Shown here in pieces: positions 32,778-40,557 of a stretch of DNA of 40,557 bases. The position numbers were made by a program, and so were the translations under genes. Below the pieces are notes generated by a model. It was given only the letters and a program-made list of their open reading frames with translations, was not told where the DNA came from and ran no database searches. The stretch is from assembly GCA_034189135.1 (NCBI GenBank), contig JAXHVO010000041.1:1-40557 (forward strand), in the 5' to 3' direction. Position 1 is the first letter of the stretch. Every line of letters begins with the position of its first letter. Source of the stretch: Thermodesulfobacteriota bacterium (GTDB lineage: Bacteria > Desulfobacterota > Desulfobacteria > Desulfobacterales > JAUWMJ01).

Positions 32778-32935
32778 TTTAAACCTCCTTAAAGCTTTTT
32801 AAAATGGGACACGGATGAATACGGATTACACAGATATATTTTTTTATTTATCGGAAAAAGGAAGTTCAAGCATGACTTCAATCTGGGAAATTCCATACAA
32901 ATGTGTGTCCTAATTTCAAAGGGTTGGTGTATCAT

Positions 32936-34609
32936 TTATATTTTCTTAACCATTGATGTTAGCTTTGGCAATTTAGGGTTGCCAATTGAAAAAAGATTCT
33001 TTTTTAAAGTTTCAACCGCTTTGGGGATATAGTTGGCAAAATAGGCTTTATGTTTGACTTGGCTGAGATATCCAAAAGCACCCAGTATCTGGAGGTTTCG
33101 CGTCAGCGAGCAATATTTGAAACAACTGCGAAATGTGTCGGTATCAAAATCAACACGAGATATCAGCTTTTCAAGACAATACTCAAGGAGTCGATTTTGA
33201 ATAGAGCAGGGGAGACTTACATATGGATCGATAAGGAGTGATGCAAGATCATACTCGATGGGTCCCAGACGTCCCCCCTGAAAATCGATAAAATAGCAAT
33301 TTTCATTTTTTACCATAACGTTGCGTGACTGCAAATCTCTGTGCATAAAACCATTATATGATGAGACAAGCGCGTGGTCGGCCAGGAGTGAAAACTCATC
33401 TGTTAGATCTTCAAAATTTGCATGGATACCAAGGTATCCGGTTAAAAATGCTTCGACAAAGTAACGGCATTCCTTTTGCATGATTAGGTTTTTATCATAA
33501 ATGTCAGACTGATATGTCCAAGACAAATCAAAACCGGTCGAACCTGACACAGACAGGTCAATCAAATGGTTTATCACCGATTTATAAAGGGAAAAGATGA
33601 CTTTCGGGTTTTCTGCTTTTTGGACCAGTGCTTGAAGGTTTATATCTCCCAAGTCTTCCACAAAAACCAGGCCGGAAAATGTATCGTACAGATGTATGTT
33701 TGGAACCGGTAGGTTCGCCTTATGCAGGTGACGGCCTATGGCGGCAAAAGAGTCCACTTCGCATGCCTCATTGCTTTCCCTGATGCCGTGATCTGCCATG
33801 ACCAGTGATTTGCTTCCCGCAGTCAGTCGATACCACTTTCTCTCAGAGCCGTCACCTTTCAATTTCGTTTGCTTAATTTTGTGGGGCCGGTTGGGGGGAA
33901 ATGCCCTTTTAAACGCTTCAGGCGCCATTATATCAAAAACCGCCTGCTGATAACCGGCTGGTGTCCCGATATCCTGCCAGTAGTCTTTTGCTGATATGAA
34001 CCCTTTTATTTTTTTGCCCAGGGATATCATCTTTTTATAGGCGTCAATGATGCTGGAAAAAACATGGTCCGGTATGAAATCAAAAACCTCGGGATCAATC
34101 ACCTGAATACCGGTAAAAGTCATAAGATCTCTGGATGGTGTAGAAGATTCCTTTGCAAAATCGATGATAAATCCGTTTTTATTGAGTGAAACAGAGTTGA
34201 AGAAATGGTTATCACAAAGAACCAGGGTGACCGGATATGTATGATTTAAATGATAGTCATATACCTTTTTAAGATCAATATCGGTCACAATATCACTGTT
34301 AACCACCATAAATGGTTGGTTACCGACAAAATCGATTACATTTTTTATGCCCCCGCCCGTTCCAAGAATTGCCGGCTCGTAGCGTGTATAAATGGGTATG
34401 CTGTATTCTATTTTCCTGATAAATGATTCAACCTTTTGATGCAGATGATGGGTATTGATGATAATTGCGGTTGATCCCGCATGCATCAGTTTGCGTATGA
34501 TAATATCGAGCAAGGGTTGTCCGGCAACCGGAAACAGAGGTTTGGGTGTTTTTTCGGTATAGGGGAGAAGCCGCGTACCCATTCCGGCGGCCAGTATCAT
34601 AGATTTCAT
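32936..34609 (-). CDS. Nucleotidyltransferase-kinase fusion (MurU-AmgK-like)
   Basis: A 557-residue two-domain protein. Residues 1-230 are a sugar-1-phosphate nucleotidyltransferase (A-A-G-M-G-T-R-L at 7-14, P-K-P-L at 22-25, G-T-G-G-G at 83-87, N-S-D at 104-106). Residues 250-557 are an aminoglycoside-phosphotransferase-like kinase with H-R-D-L-Q-S-R-N at 423-430 and D-F-Q-G-G-R at 442-447, a signature close to AmgK. In Pseudomonas AmgK phosphorylates MurNAc at the anomeric carbon and MurU makes UDP-MurNAc; the two are separate genes there. Here both would be one polypeptide. The gene starts 2 bases after the plsB stop, without its own binding site, so it is translationally coupled. Confidence 0.85.
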   Translation of the reverse strand: MKSMILAAGMGTRLLPYTEKTPKPLFPVAGQPLLDIIIRKLMHAGSTAIIINTHHLHQKVESFIRKIEYSIPIYTRYEPAILGTGGGIKNVIDFVGNQPFMVVNSDIVTDIDLKKVYDYHLNHTYPVTLVLCDNHFFNSVSLNKNGFIIDFAKESSTPSRDLMTFTGIQVIDPEVFDFIPDHVFSSIIDAYKKMISLGKKIKGFISAKDYWQDIGTPAGYQQAVFDIMAPEAFKRAFPPNRPHKIKQTKLKGDGSERKWYRLTAGSKSLVMADHGIRESNEACEVDSFAAIGRHLHKANLPVPNIHLYDTFSGLVFVEDLGDINLQALVQKAENPKVIFSLYKSVINHLIDLSVSGSTGFDLSWTYQSDIYDKNLIMQKECRYFVEAFLTGYLGIHANFEDLTDEFSLLADHALVSSYNGFMHRDLQSRNVMVKNENCYFIDFQGGRLGPIEYDLASLLIDPYVSLPCSIQNRLLEYCLEKLISRVDFDTDTFRSCFKYCSLTRNLQILGAFGYLSQVKHKAYFANYIPKAVETLKKNLFSIGNPKLPKLTSMVKKI

Positions 34610-34611
34610 AG

Positions 34612-37203
34612 TTACAGATGATTCATATATTGTTGCAGTACATCGGCATAGTAATCAATTTGTTCATTATCATCGGAGCCTTTGACTCTATGAGTGGTGA
34701 AAAATTCGATGGCGTTTTGATAGGTGACTTTTGAAAGGGCTTCCTTCCGTTCGATTACCCTGCTTTTATACATACGATTTCCACTTGCCTCGATTTTTTT
34801 CAGGCGTTCTTTAGCATTTATTGCATTTTTAGGATGTTGCATGAGAAAGTTTAATACAATCAGGTACGACTCAAAATAGGTTTTGAGGAAATTGGAATAA
34901 AGTTTCAATTTCCTGAAACCGGCCGAGGTCAAATGATAGGTATCCGGTAAGGTCTGATGGGGCACGAGCATGGCGTCATCAATAAATGTCTTGATGCTTT
35001 TTCGCACGAAGTATTCCGGTGTCAGGTTAATATCGTAGGCGAATTCGTTCTTGAAGAATTCCTGGAGAAAAGCATACCCGGAGTGAAGCTCTGAGGCGGA
35101 AAATTGAAATGCATCCATTTTAAGGATTTCAATTGCAGTAAAGGCGGCCGGTATAAAAAAGGCGATGCAGTTGTTTTTATAATATTCAAGTCCCGGTCTC
35201 TTGTTTTCATTGATCACATATTCGGTTTCTAAATAGCGATTTTCATTTTCCTTTGAAATCGGTTCAATGAATTTACTTTGGACATAGGAATCAAGAGCAT
35301 GCCCGACAGCATGGCCGTGATCTTGAACAAGGGTATCGGCCAATCTGGCATCTTGGGTATGAAGGTAATTGATATATGTTTCCACATTCGATTTTAAGGC
35401 ATTATAAGAAAATTTCTTAGACGGGTAGTTTAAAATAGCACTCGCCACAAGACCGTACGAAGTCACCACCGTCACCTCGTTTATGGAGTTAATTATCCGG
35501 TGTCCCAGATTTCGGCAGAACGCATTCTTTTCTTTGGATTTCATATCGTTAAGCGAAGAACCGGATTGTGATAAAAGGTCATTTAACGAGATGGGATCGT
35601 GAAACTGAATGTATATTTTTCCATACCGATTTTTTAGAAACTTTCTTGCCTTGATCACCTGCAGGAAATTTTCCTTTTCCTTTTGTCTTCCTTCGAGTTC
35701 ATCAATATACGCGGTCTCTTCAATCACACGGTCATATCCGATGTAGATCGGTACAAATATCATATCCTCGCAGGCTTTGTTTTTATATGCATCAAGTAAA
35801 ATGGATAAAAGCCCCAGCTTGGGCATGATTAGCTTACCTGTGCGGCTTCGGCCGCCTTCGATAAAGAATTCGATGTTAAAACCTTCCTGGAGCAGTTTAT
35901 GGATATACTCGGCAAACACTCTGGCATAGAGTACGGCTCCCCTGAAAGTTCGCCTGATAAAAAAAGCACCCCCACCACGAAAAAGAGGACCCATGGGCCA
36001 GAATGAAAGGTTTTTTCCTGCAGCAATGTGCGGGCATGGCATGTTACTGTGATACAGAAAATATGACAGAATCAGGTAGTCAATATGGCTTTTGTGATTA
36101 GGGATGAGTATCAGCGGCCCTTTTTGGGACATGGTCTTTATCCTGGCCAGGTCATCCGTATTCACGATGACATCTTCAAACATGGTTCTTAGAAACCAAC
36201 CGACGATAACTTCTGCGATTTTAATTAAGCCTGGGCTGTATTTGGCCGCAATTTCATCAAGATATGCATCAGCCTTCCGGCGAACTTCGCGCAAGGGAAT
36301 ATGTCGGGATTTGGAATGACTTGCCATGAATTGTTGAAAACGATCGTTTGTCAGGATGCTTTCTTTCAATTCTTCGCTCGATTTCAGAACCGGCCCGGTG
36401 ATGCTACGGCGATGGCGATTGAATTGAACCAGAAGACTGCGTCTCAAGGATAAAGACTGGTGATCAATGTCCCGGTCTTGGTTTTGTGGGTTTTTAAGAA
36501 ATTGTATCAGGTTTACCGGTTCGGATGTTTCTACAAAGACTTTACCCGGGCTCCTAAAAAGAGTTGCCAGACGTCTGATTTTTCCGGGTTTATCTTCAGG
36601 TCCGAAGAGAATGTCGGTAATTGTCGGTTGTGATCGATGGGGATTTTTGCCAAAGAACATCAATTGTGGAACAATATATATGGGGCGGTCGATCGATTTT
36701 TGCATTTCGATAAGATATTGGACGGGATCTGTCTTTGCTTTGACAAAGCGGCGGTAAAAACCTTTTTTTTCAACTATGGATAAAAAACCGGTACGACCGC
36801 TTATTAATTCGCTTTTTATGTACCCGCTGTTATAAGGATCGGGCCATGCCATGTTTTTAAAAAAGAAATCAAAGTGCGCCAGCAGTATTTTAAATATTCG
36901 GGCAACCGGTTGCCACAGGATAACCTTGTAGTCAAAACCAATTTCAGGATAAGGCAGGCCGTAAAGCTTGTAGCGGGTATGATAAAAAAGATAGTCGAAT
37001 TTACTTTTATGTTTGGTTGCATAAACAATAATGGCATCTTCGGGGATTTCCTCAATGGCGGAAGACTGGTTCTTTCTCACTTTTACCCCGGAGAAAAAAA
37101 GTTTAAGTATGGAGGATGAAAAGCCGGAATTACCCGGAAAGAAACAGCTAAAGTGGTTGTCTGTTCCTTCTAAAATATGATTGATTCGCTCTCTTAATTT
37201 CAT
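34612..37203 (-). CDS. plsB: Glycerol-3-phosphate acyltransferase, PlsB type
   Basis: An 863-residue acyltransferase that makes lysophosphatidate from glycerol 3-phosphate. The catalytic H-x4-D is H370 to D375 (N-H-K-S-H-I-D-Y-L). Glycerol-phosphate binding motifs are F-I-E-G-G-R-S-R-T-G-K (about 447-457) and F-V-P-I-Y-I-G-Y-D (about 483-491). It is slightly longer than the E. coli enzyme (807). The N-terminal half retains a second H-x4-D look-alike, H65 to D70, suggesting an ancient duplicated acyltransferase lobe. The ribosome binding site is weak. The next gene is a likely operon partner. Confidence 0.92.
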   Translation of the reverse strand: MKLRERINHILEGTDNHFSCFFPGNSGFSSSILKLFFSGVKVRKNQSSAIEEIPEDAIIVYATKHKSKFDYLFYHTRYKLYGLPYPEIGFDYKVILWQPVARIFKILLAHFDFFFKNMAWPDPYNSGYIKSELISGRTGFLSIVEKKGFYRRFVKAKTDPVQYLIEMQKSIDRPIYIVPQLMFFGKNPHRSQPTITDILFGPEDKPGKIRRLATLFRSPGKVFVETSEPVNLIQFLKNPQNQDRDIDHQSLSLRRSLLVQFNRHRRSITGPVLKSSEELKESILTNDRFQQFMASHSKSRHIPLREVRRKADAYLDEIAAKYSPGLIKIAEVIVGWFLRTMFEDVIVNTDDLARIKTMSQKGPLILIPNHKSHIDYLILSYFLYHSNMPCPHIAAGKNLSFWPMGPLFRGGGAFFIRRTFRGAVLYARVFAEYIHKLLQEGFNIEFFIEGGRSRTGKLIMPKLGLLSILLDAYKNKACEDMIFVPIYIGYDRVIEETAYIDELEGRQKEKENFLQVIKARKFLKNRYGKIYIQFHDPISLNDLLSQSGSSLNDMKSKEKNAFCRNLGHRIINSINEVTVVTSYGLVASAILNYPSKKFSYNALKSNVETYINYLHTQDARLADTLVQDHGHAVGHALDSYVQSKFIEPISKENENRYLETEYVINENKRPGLEYYKNNCIAFFIPAAFTAIEILKMDAFQFSASELHSGYAFLQEFFKNEFAYDINLTPEYFVRKSIKTFIDDAMLVPHQTLPDTYHLTSAGFRKLKLYSNFLKTYFESYLIVLNFLMQHPKNAINAKERLKKIEASGNRMYKSRVIERKEALSKVTYQNAIEFFTTHRVKGSDDNEQIDYYADVLQQYMNHL

Positions 37204-37633
37204 AATGATTAACTTGTGTTTGGTGTCTGTTTGAAATCAGAGTATTGATTTTTTCCATCACAGAGTCAGTTTCGAAATTGGACATTCTGAAATTGGCTCT
37301 CATTTTATTTGGCTTATGAAGCTATCAAACTACTGCCCTGTTTGCAATATTTTCTTTATTTCCCCTGCGCAATTTGACTTGTATTAGAAAATGTGCTGTG
37401 TTAACTACCAAATGTCCCGGTTCCTAACAAAACCATATGTGCCCACTTCGATGTCAAAGAATACAGTAATATATAATTATATTAAGTAGATAAAATTATA
37501 AACTCCGTACCTCTGAAGCAATTTCGACTTTTTACCAATGCAGCGAATTATCGGCTTGAAAAAATGGTGGTCAGGTCTTAATTTATCACTTCTAACGCAC
37601 TAAAAAACGAAAAAACAAAGGAGGGTGATATAA
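37204..37633. other. Divergent intergenic region plsB / small membrane protein
   Basis: These 430 bases separate divergent genes and should contain both promoters. The stretch 37465-37500 is extremely AT-rich, a plausible promoter zone. I find no convincing operator, repeat or small gene. Confidence 0.45.
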
Positions 37634-37912
37634 ATGAAAACGTTAATTGGTGGCGCTGTGGCAGCGGCATTGGGTCTGATCGGGCTGGTGATCTGGTGGG
37701 GATCGTTTTTAATGGTTTTAAAAGGAACCATACCGATCATGCTTTTGTTAGGGGGTGGTCTAGCCATATATCTTGGGCTTGATGAGCTCAAAGACTCGTG
37801 GAAAGAAGAAGCTGCTGATACCGATTCAGTTGAACAGGGCGAGGATGTCCAAAAATACAAAAAAGAAATCAATGATCTGAAAGAAGAAATAGAGACGCTA
37901 AAAAAAGATTAG
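37634..37912 (+). CDS. Small two-helix membrane protein with coiled-coil tail
   Basis: A 92-residue protein, well supported by AAAGGAGGGTGAT before the ATG. Two membrane helices (about 4-25 and 33-48, the latter with M-L-L-L-G-G-G-L-A-I) are joined by a short loop with W-W-G and L-K-G. An acidic, heptad-patterned coiled coil (about 60-92, with K-K-E-I-N-D-L-K-E-E-I) follows. It stands alone. The helix-W-W-loop-L-K-G-x-x-P-helix pattern loosely recalls MamI-type magnetosome proteins, but that is a weak visual resemblance and I do not assign it. Confidence 0.75.
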   Translation: MKTLIGGAVAAALGLIGLVIWWGSFLMVLKGTIPIMLLLGGGLAIYLGLDELKDSWKEEAADTDSVEQGEDVQKYKKEINDLKEEIETLKKD

Positions 37913-38097
37913 GGATTGAAGAGCGTCCATTGAGGACTTGAGGAGCACCACCGCGTGGCTTAAAGAGATACCTTCTGCTGCATGCTTCAAGTAAAGCGCT
38001 CATCGAGCAAAGCGCTCTTCCATCAATCACCTATGTTCTCCCTTTTTTTTGCTTTACACGGTGCCTTCTCAAGGCGAGGAGGGGTATTTTTATAGCG
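37913..38097. other. Structured convergent intergenic region
   Basis: GATTGAAGAGCG (37914-37925) is complementary, with one bulge, to CGCTCTTCCATCAATC (38013-38028). AAAGCGCTC occurs twice nearby (37993-38018 region). A T-run follows on the plus strand at 38043-38050. The region may end transcription of the small membrane protein through a long-range hairpin. No gene is seen. Confidence 0.4.
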
Positions 38098-38772
38098 TTA
38101 CTTTTTTATGTTGTTTTTTATCGCTGAAGTTGCCAGAAAATCCGCCCGTTCATTCTCCGCATGACCGGCATGGCCTTTCACCTTGATCAGTTTTAAGTCT
38201 TTGAATTTTACTATGGTATCTCTGATAGCCTTTACAAGGTCCGGATTCCTTTTTGCTTTCCAACCTAAAGAGAGTACCCCGTGTGCATAACTGCTGTCAG
38301 TGAAAATTCTCACCGGTATATCGGTCTTTTTCAGCTCTGCAAGTCCTATCTTTATGGCTTTAAGCTCTGCAATATTATTGGTGGCAATACCGATATATTT
38401 TGATATTTCCTTTTGGTGTTCGCCATACTTCAGCAGTACACCCACTCCGGAGGGGCCCGGATTTCCGGCGGAAGCGCCGTCTGTAAAGATGCAAACCGCA
38501 CCAGGTGGGATGGGTGCTTCAAAGGGTTTACTTTTGCCCTTTATTTTTGCAGCCGGTTTTTTTTCGCCTGTTTTTTGGGTGGGTTTGCTATCCAGGGGTC
38601 TGACGTTTTGTTGGTGAACCCAGTACTGGTAATCTTGTTTAATCTGGTATTTTATCAGTACCTTACCACTTTTAACTATCGGCTTTTTTGATTCGTCCGT
38701 CGCCACCCAAACCTTATTTTGCTTAAACCACATCCGCTTCCATCCGGCTTCATTTATATTGGCTTCATGCAT
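38098..38772 (-). CDS. rnhA: Ribonuclease HI with N-terminal extension
   Basis: A 224-residue protein. The RNase H domain is the C-terminal two thirds (about 90-224), with the catalytic acids in F-T-D-G-A-S, A-E-L-K-A-I, T-D-S-S-Y and E-R-A-D-F. It cuts the RNA strand of RNA-DNA hybrids. The first 85 residues are not the usual hybrid-binding domain: they hold W-F-K-Q-N-K-V-W-V-A-T-D and Y-W-V-H-Q-Q-N-V-R-P-L, then a Lys/Pro-rich linker. AAGGAT precedes the ATG. It follows the NamZ-family gene by 52 bases in the same direction. Confidence 0.9.
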   Translation of the reverse strand: MHEANINEAGWKRMWFKQNKVWVATDESKKPIVKSGKVLIKYQIKQDYQYWVHQQNVRPLDSKPTQKTGEKKPAAKIKGKSKPFEAPIPPGAVCIFTDGASAGNPGPSGVGVLLKYGEHQKEISKYIGIATNNIAELKAIKIGLAELKKTDIPVRIFTDSSYAHGVLSLGWKAKRNPDLVKAIRDTIVKFKDLKLIKVKGHAGHAENERADFLATSAIKNNIKK

Positions 38773-38824
38773 TTATAATCCTTTTTTGTCGTAATTACTC
38801 AGCCTGTCCATCTGAGCAGCTCTC

Positions 38825-40000
38825 CTATTTATACAGATGAAACTTCCTGCTCACCTTTTTAAAATCATCAAGTTTATTCTTCCACGATTTTTCTATTTTA
38901 TCTAATTGATCAAGGCGTTCGACACCAAGGCGGATATCTCTGTCCCCAATGATAAGGTCGATTGGCTTTTTGTGGTACTCATATTCGTAAGGCGGGTGAG
39001 CGAATTCAAACCGGTCCTGGTGGCAGGCAATAACCGCCTGAAGAAGCCTTAACGTGGTGATATAAGGTCTGTATTTGTTCGGATTGGTGATGTGAAGCTG
39101 GAAACCTGCACATGATTGATTTTTCCATTTGTTGGATGTGGGTTCAAAAAAGGTTTGTCTGAGAAATCCACCCGGAACTTTATTTCCCTTAAGCGTTGTA
39201 AGAACACTTTCTGTATCGATAAATGGGGCACCGAAAAGTTCAAAGGGCTGGGTTGTTCCTCTTCCTTCGGAGATGTTGGTTCCCTCCCATAGTACCTGAC
39301 CTGGATACACCATGGCGGAAACCGGTGTGGGAAGATTGGGGGAGGGAGGAATCCAGGGAAGGCCCGTGTGGGTAAAATACATGGCTCGGTTCCATTGTTT
39401 CATTGGGATGACTTCCAGGTCGCATCCGATACCGAAATGGCTGTTAAATAAAAGTGCCAGTTCACCGATGGTTAATCCGTGGCGCATGGGTATGGGATAT
39501 CGACCGACAAAGGAGGCATAATCCATGGATAAGCAATTGCCTTCAACCGTCATACCGTTAATCGGATTTGGCCGATCCAAAACAATCACTTTTTTGTCGA
39601 AGCTTTTTGCAGCTTCCAGACAATAAGACAGGGTATAAATAAAGGTATACACACGGGTACCCGCATCCTGCAGGTCAACGATAAGAACGTCTATCGGTTC
39701 AAGCATTTTTGGGGTGGGTTTTCGTGTTTTCCCATATAAACTAAAGACAGGAACCTTTGATATCGGGTCGGTTATATCGACGGATTCGATCATGTTATCC
39801 TGCTTTTCAGCAAAGAAGCCGTGCTGGGGTGAATACAACGCTTTCAACTGTCCGGGAAAGCGAATATTGATGAGATCGCGTGCATGGGACAGTTGCCTGT
39901 CCACCGATGCCGGATTGCTTAAAAGCCCCAGCCGTTTTCCCCGAATCCATTTGGGAGATGTTTTAATAAACCTTTCGAGTCCGATTTGTACGGTATCCAT
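38825..40000 (-). CDS. namZ: NamZ-family exo-beta-N-acetylmuramidase (DUF1343)
   Basis: A 391-residue protein of the DUF1343 family, whose characterised Bacillus member NamZ releases MurNAc from the non-reducing ends of peptidoglycan fragments. Recognised segments are G-L-L-S-N-P-A-S, S-P-Q-H-G-F-F, I-D-V-L-I-V-D-L-Q-D-A-G-T-R-V-Y-T-F, V-L-D-R-P-N-P-I-N-G and W-E-G-T-N-I-S-E-G-R-G-T-T-Q-P-F. The start at 40000 follows AGGAAG; the longer frame upstream adds unrelated residues. No signal peptide is evident, which differs from an exported enzyme and leaves the compartment open. It would supply MurNAc to the MurU-AmgK-like fusion 4.2 kb away. Confidence 0.85.
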   Translation of the reverse strand: MDTVQIGLERFIKTSPKWIRGKRLGLLSNPASVDRQLSHARDLINIRFPGQLKALYSPQHGFFAEKQDNMIESVDITDPISKVPVFSLYGKTRKPTPKMLEPIDVLIVDLQDAGTRVYTFIYTLSYCLEAAKSFDKKVIVLDRPNPINGMTVEGNCLSMDYASFVGRYPIPMRHGLTIGELALLFNSHFGIGCDLEVIPMKQWNRAMYFTHTGLPWIPPSPNLPTPVSAMVYPGQVLWEGTNISEGRGTTQPFELFGAPFIDTESVLTTLKGNKVPGGFLRQTFFEPTSNKWKNQSCAGFQLHITNPNKYRPYITTLRLLQAVIACHQDRFEFAHPPYEYEYHKKPIDLIIGDRDIRLGVERLDQLDKIEKSWKNKLDDFKKVSRKFHLYK

Positions 40001-40557
40001 TTTTATCTTCCTGAAAGCCGACAAGTGGTGGATGGTATTGTAAAAAGCTCCATCTACTGATTTGCAGCTGTTTTCAACCATCCGGCATCCGACGGGTATT
40101 TCCTTATCTATAAAAAATAACCGTGCCTTGAATAGAGAACTTTATAGTTGACCCACGGTGATACGTTTCACCGGACCATTGGTAATTAAAGGAAAACGAA
40201 ATCTATTTACAAGCACTACGGTAGAGTCAATTTAGGACAGTATAAACCAGTTGAACAATATAAATCAAGAGATCAAGTTCGGCAGACGCATCTTAGCTAT
40301 AATAGATAGATAAATTGCCTGGCGGTGTTATAATATTCTACACGCATGCGGGTAAAATGTCGAGAATGATCTGCTGGATTACATCTTTAACCTGAGGTCA
40401 TTCCTGGATTTTTTCATTGACAAATAGCCACTATTTTTGTTCATTAGTGTCCGGTTAAAATTTTATAAAAGCTTCTAACTAATTAATATAATACGATTTA
40501 GTGACGATATCAAGAGGGATCGATTTGAAATCAGCTTATTAGGCCTGATATTCCTTT
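40001..40557. other. Right edge without a credible gene
   Basis: No gene is evident in the last 557 bases. The only structures seen are a small hairpin CGGTGA/TCACCG (40156-40161 with 40168-40173) and a stretch AGTGTCCGGTTAAAA near 40446-40460 that loosely resembles a mobile-element end but has no partner in the window. Confidence 0.45.

Noticed and set aside
37634-37912. Naming the small membrane protein mamI
   Set aside because: Resemblance is only a general two-helix pattern; no other magnetosome gene is present.
8770-40460. Possible shared mobile-element end, TGTCCGG at 8771 and 40448
   Set aside because: Only seven to eight bases are shared and the sequence diverges at once; a chance match.

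Overview
The window looks like a chromosomal segment of a Gram-negative deltaproteobacterium (Desulfobacterota, most likely a Desulfobacterales-type sulfate reducer). The reasons are the gene order kdsA-kdsC-lptC-lptA-lptB-rpoN-hpf-ptsN-rapZ-EIIA, a stand-alone DUF39 homocysteine biosynthesis protein, a plant-type DapB, a PlsB-type acyltransferase and moderate GC. No phage, CRISPR array, rRNA operon or complete insertion sequence is visible. Most genes are ordinary housekeeping genes. The unusual material is in the intergenic DNA, one toxin-antitoxin locus and a peptidoglycan-recycling gene pair.

Layout. 1-3.3 kb (accessory, minus strand): a secreted BamE-like protein, a gene-poor stretch with hairpins, and a HigBA-type toxin-antitoxin operon with a metallophosphoesterase directly behind it. 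3.3-6.2 kb (minus): tRNA-Leu(GAG), secG, tpiA, a four-helix membrane protein and gap; pgk is missing from this normally gap-pgk-tpiA cluster. 6.4-14.3 kb (minus): KDO synthesis (kdsA, kdsC), LPS export (lptC, lptA, lptB), sigma-54 (rpoN), long-form hpf, ptsN, rapZ and an orphan mannose-family EIIA. 14.5-20.7 kb (plus): DUF39, thpR, recA, alaS and a universal stress protein. 20.8-31.8 kb: a cysteine-rich FAD oxidoreductase, htpG, NfeD/SPFH membrane pair, UPF0182 (minus), a lipoprotein hydrolase and an alpha-oxoamine synthase. 31.9-40 kb (mostly minus): plant-type dapB, a MurU-AmgK-like fusion coupled to plsB, a small membrane/coiled-coil protein, an RNase H with an unusual N-terminus, and an NamZ-family (DUF1343) exo-muramidase.

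How genes work together: NamZ (frees MurNAc) and the nucleotidyltransferase-kinase fusion (MurNAc to UDP-MurNAc) together describe a cell-wall recycling bypass. kdsA/kdsC and lptABC make and export LPS. RpoN, PtsN, RapZ and EIIA form a regulatory PTS block without sugar permease genes.

The strongest new observation is a two-copy non-autonomous mobile element (22307-22644 and 29297-29638). It has terminal inverted repeats, apparent 8-9 bp target duplications, and 44-bp internal inverted arms around a 154-nt loop. Base changes between the copies are matched on both arms. The copies are in direct orientation around htpG-nfeD-SPFH-UPF0182. A second theme is degenerate repeats with strict 7-bp periodicity, often as facing arrays, in at least three intergenic spaces.
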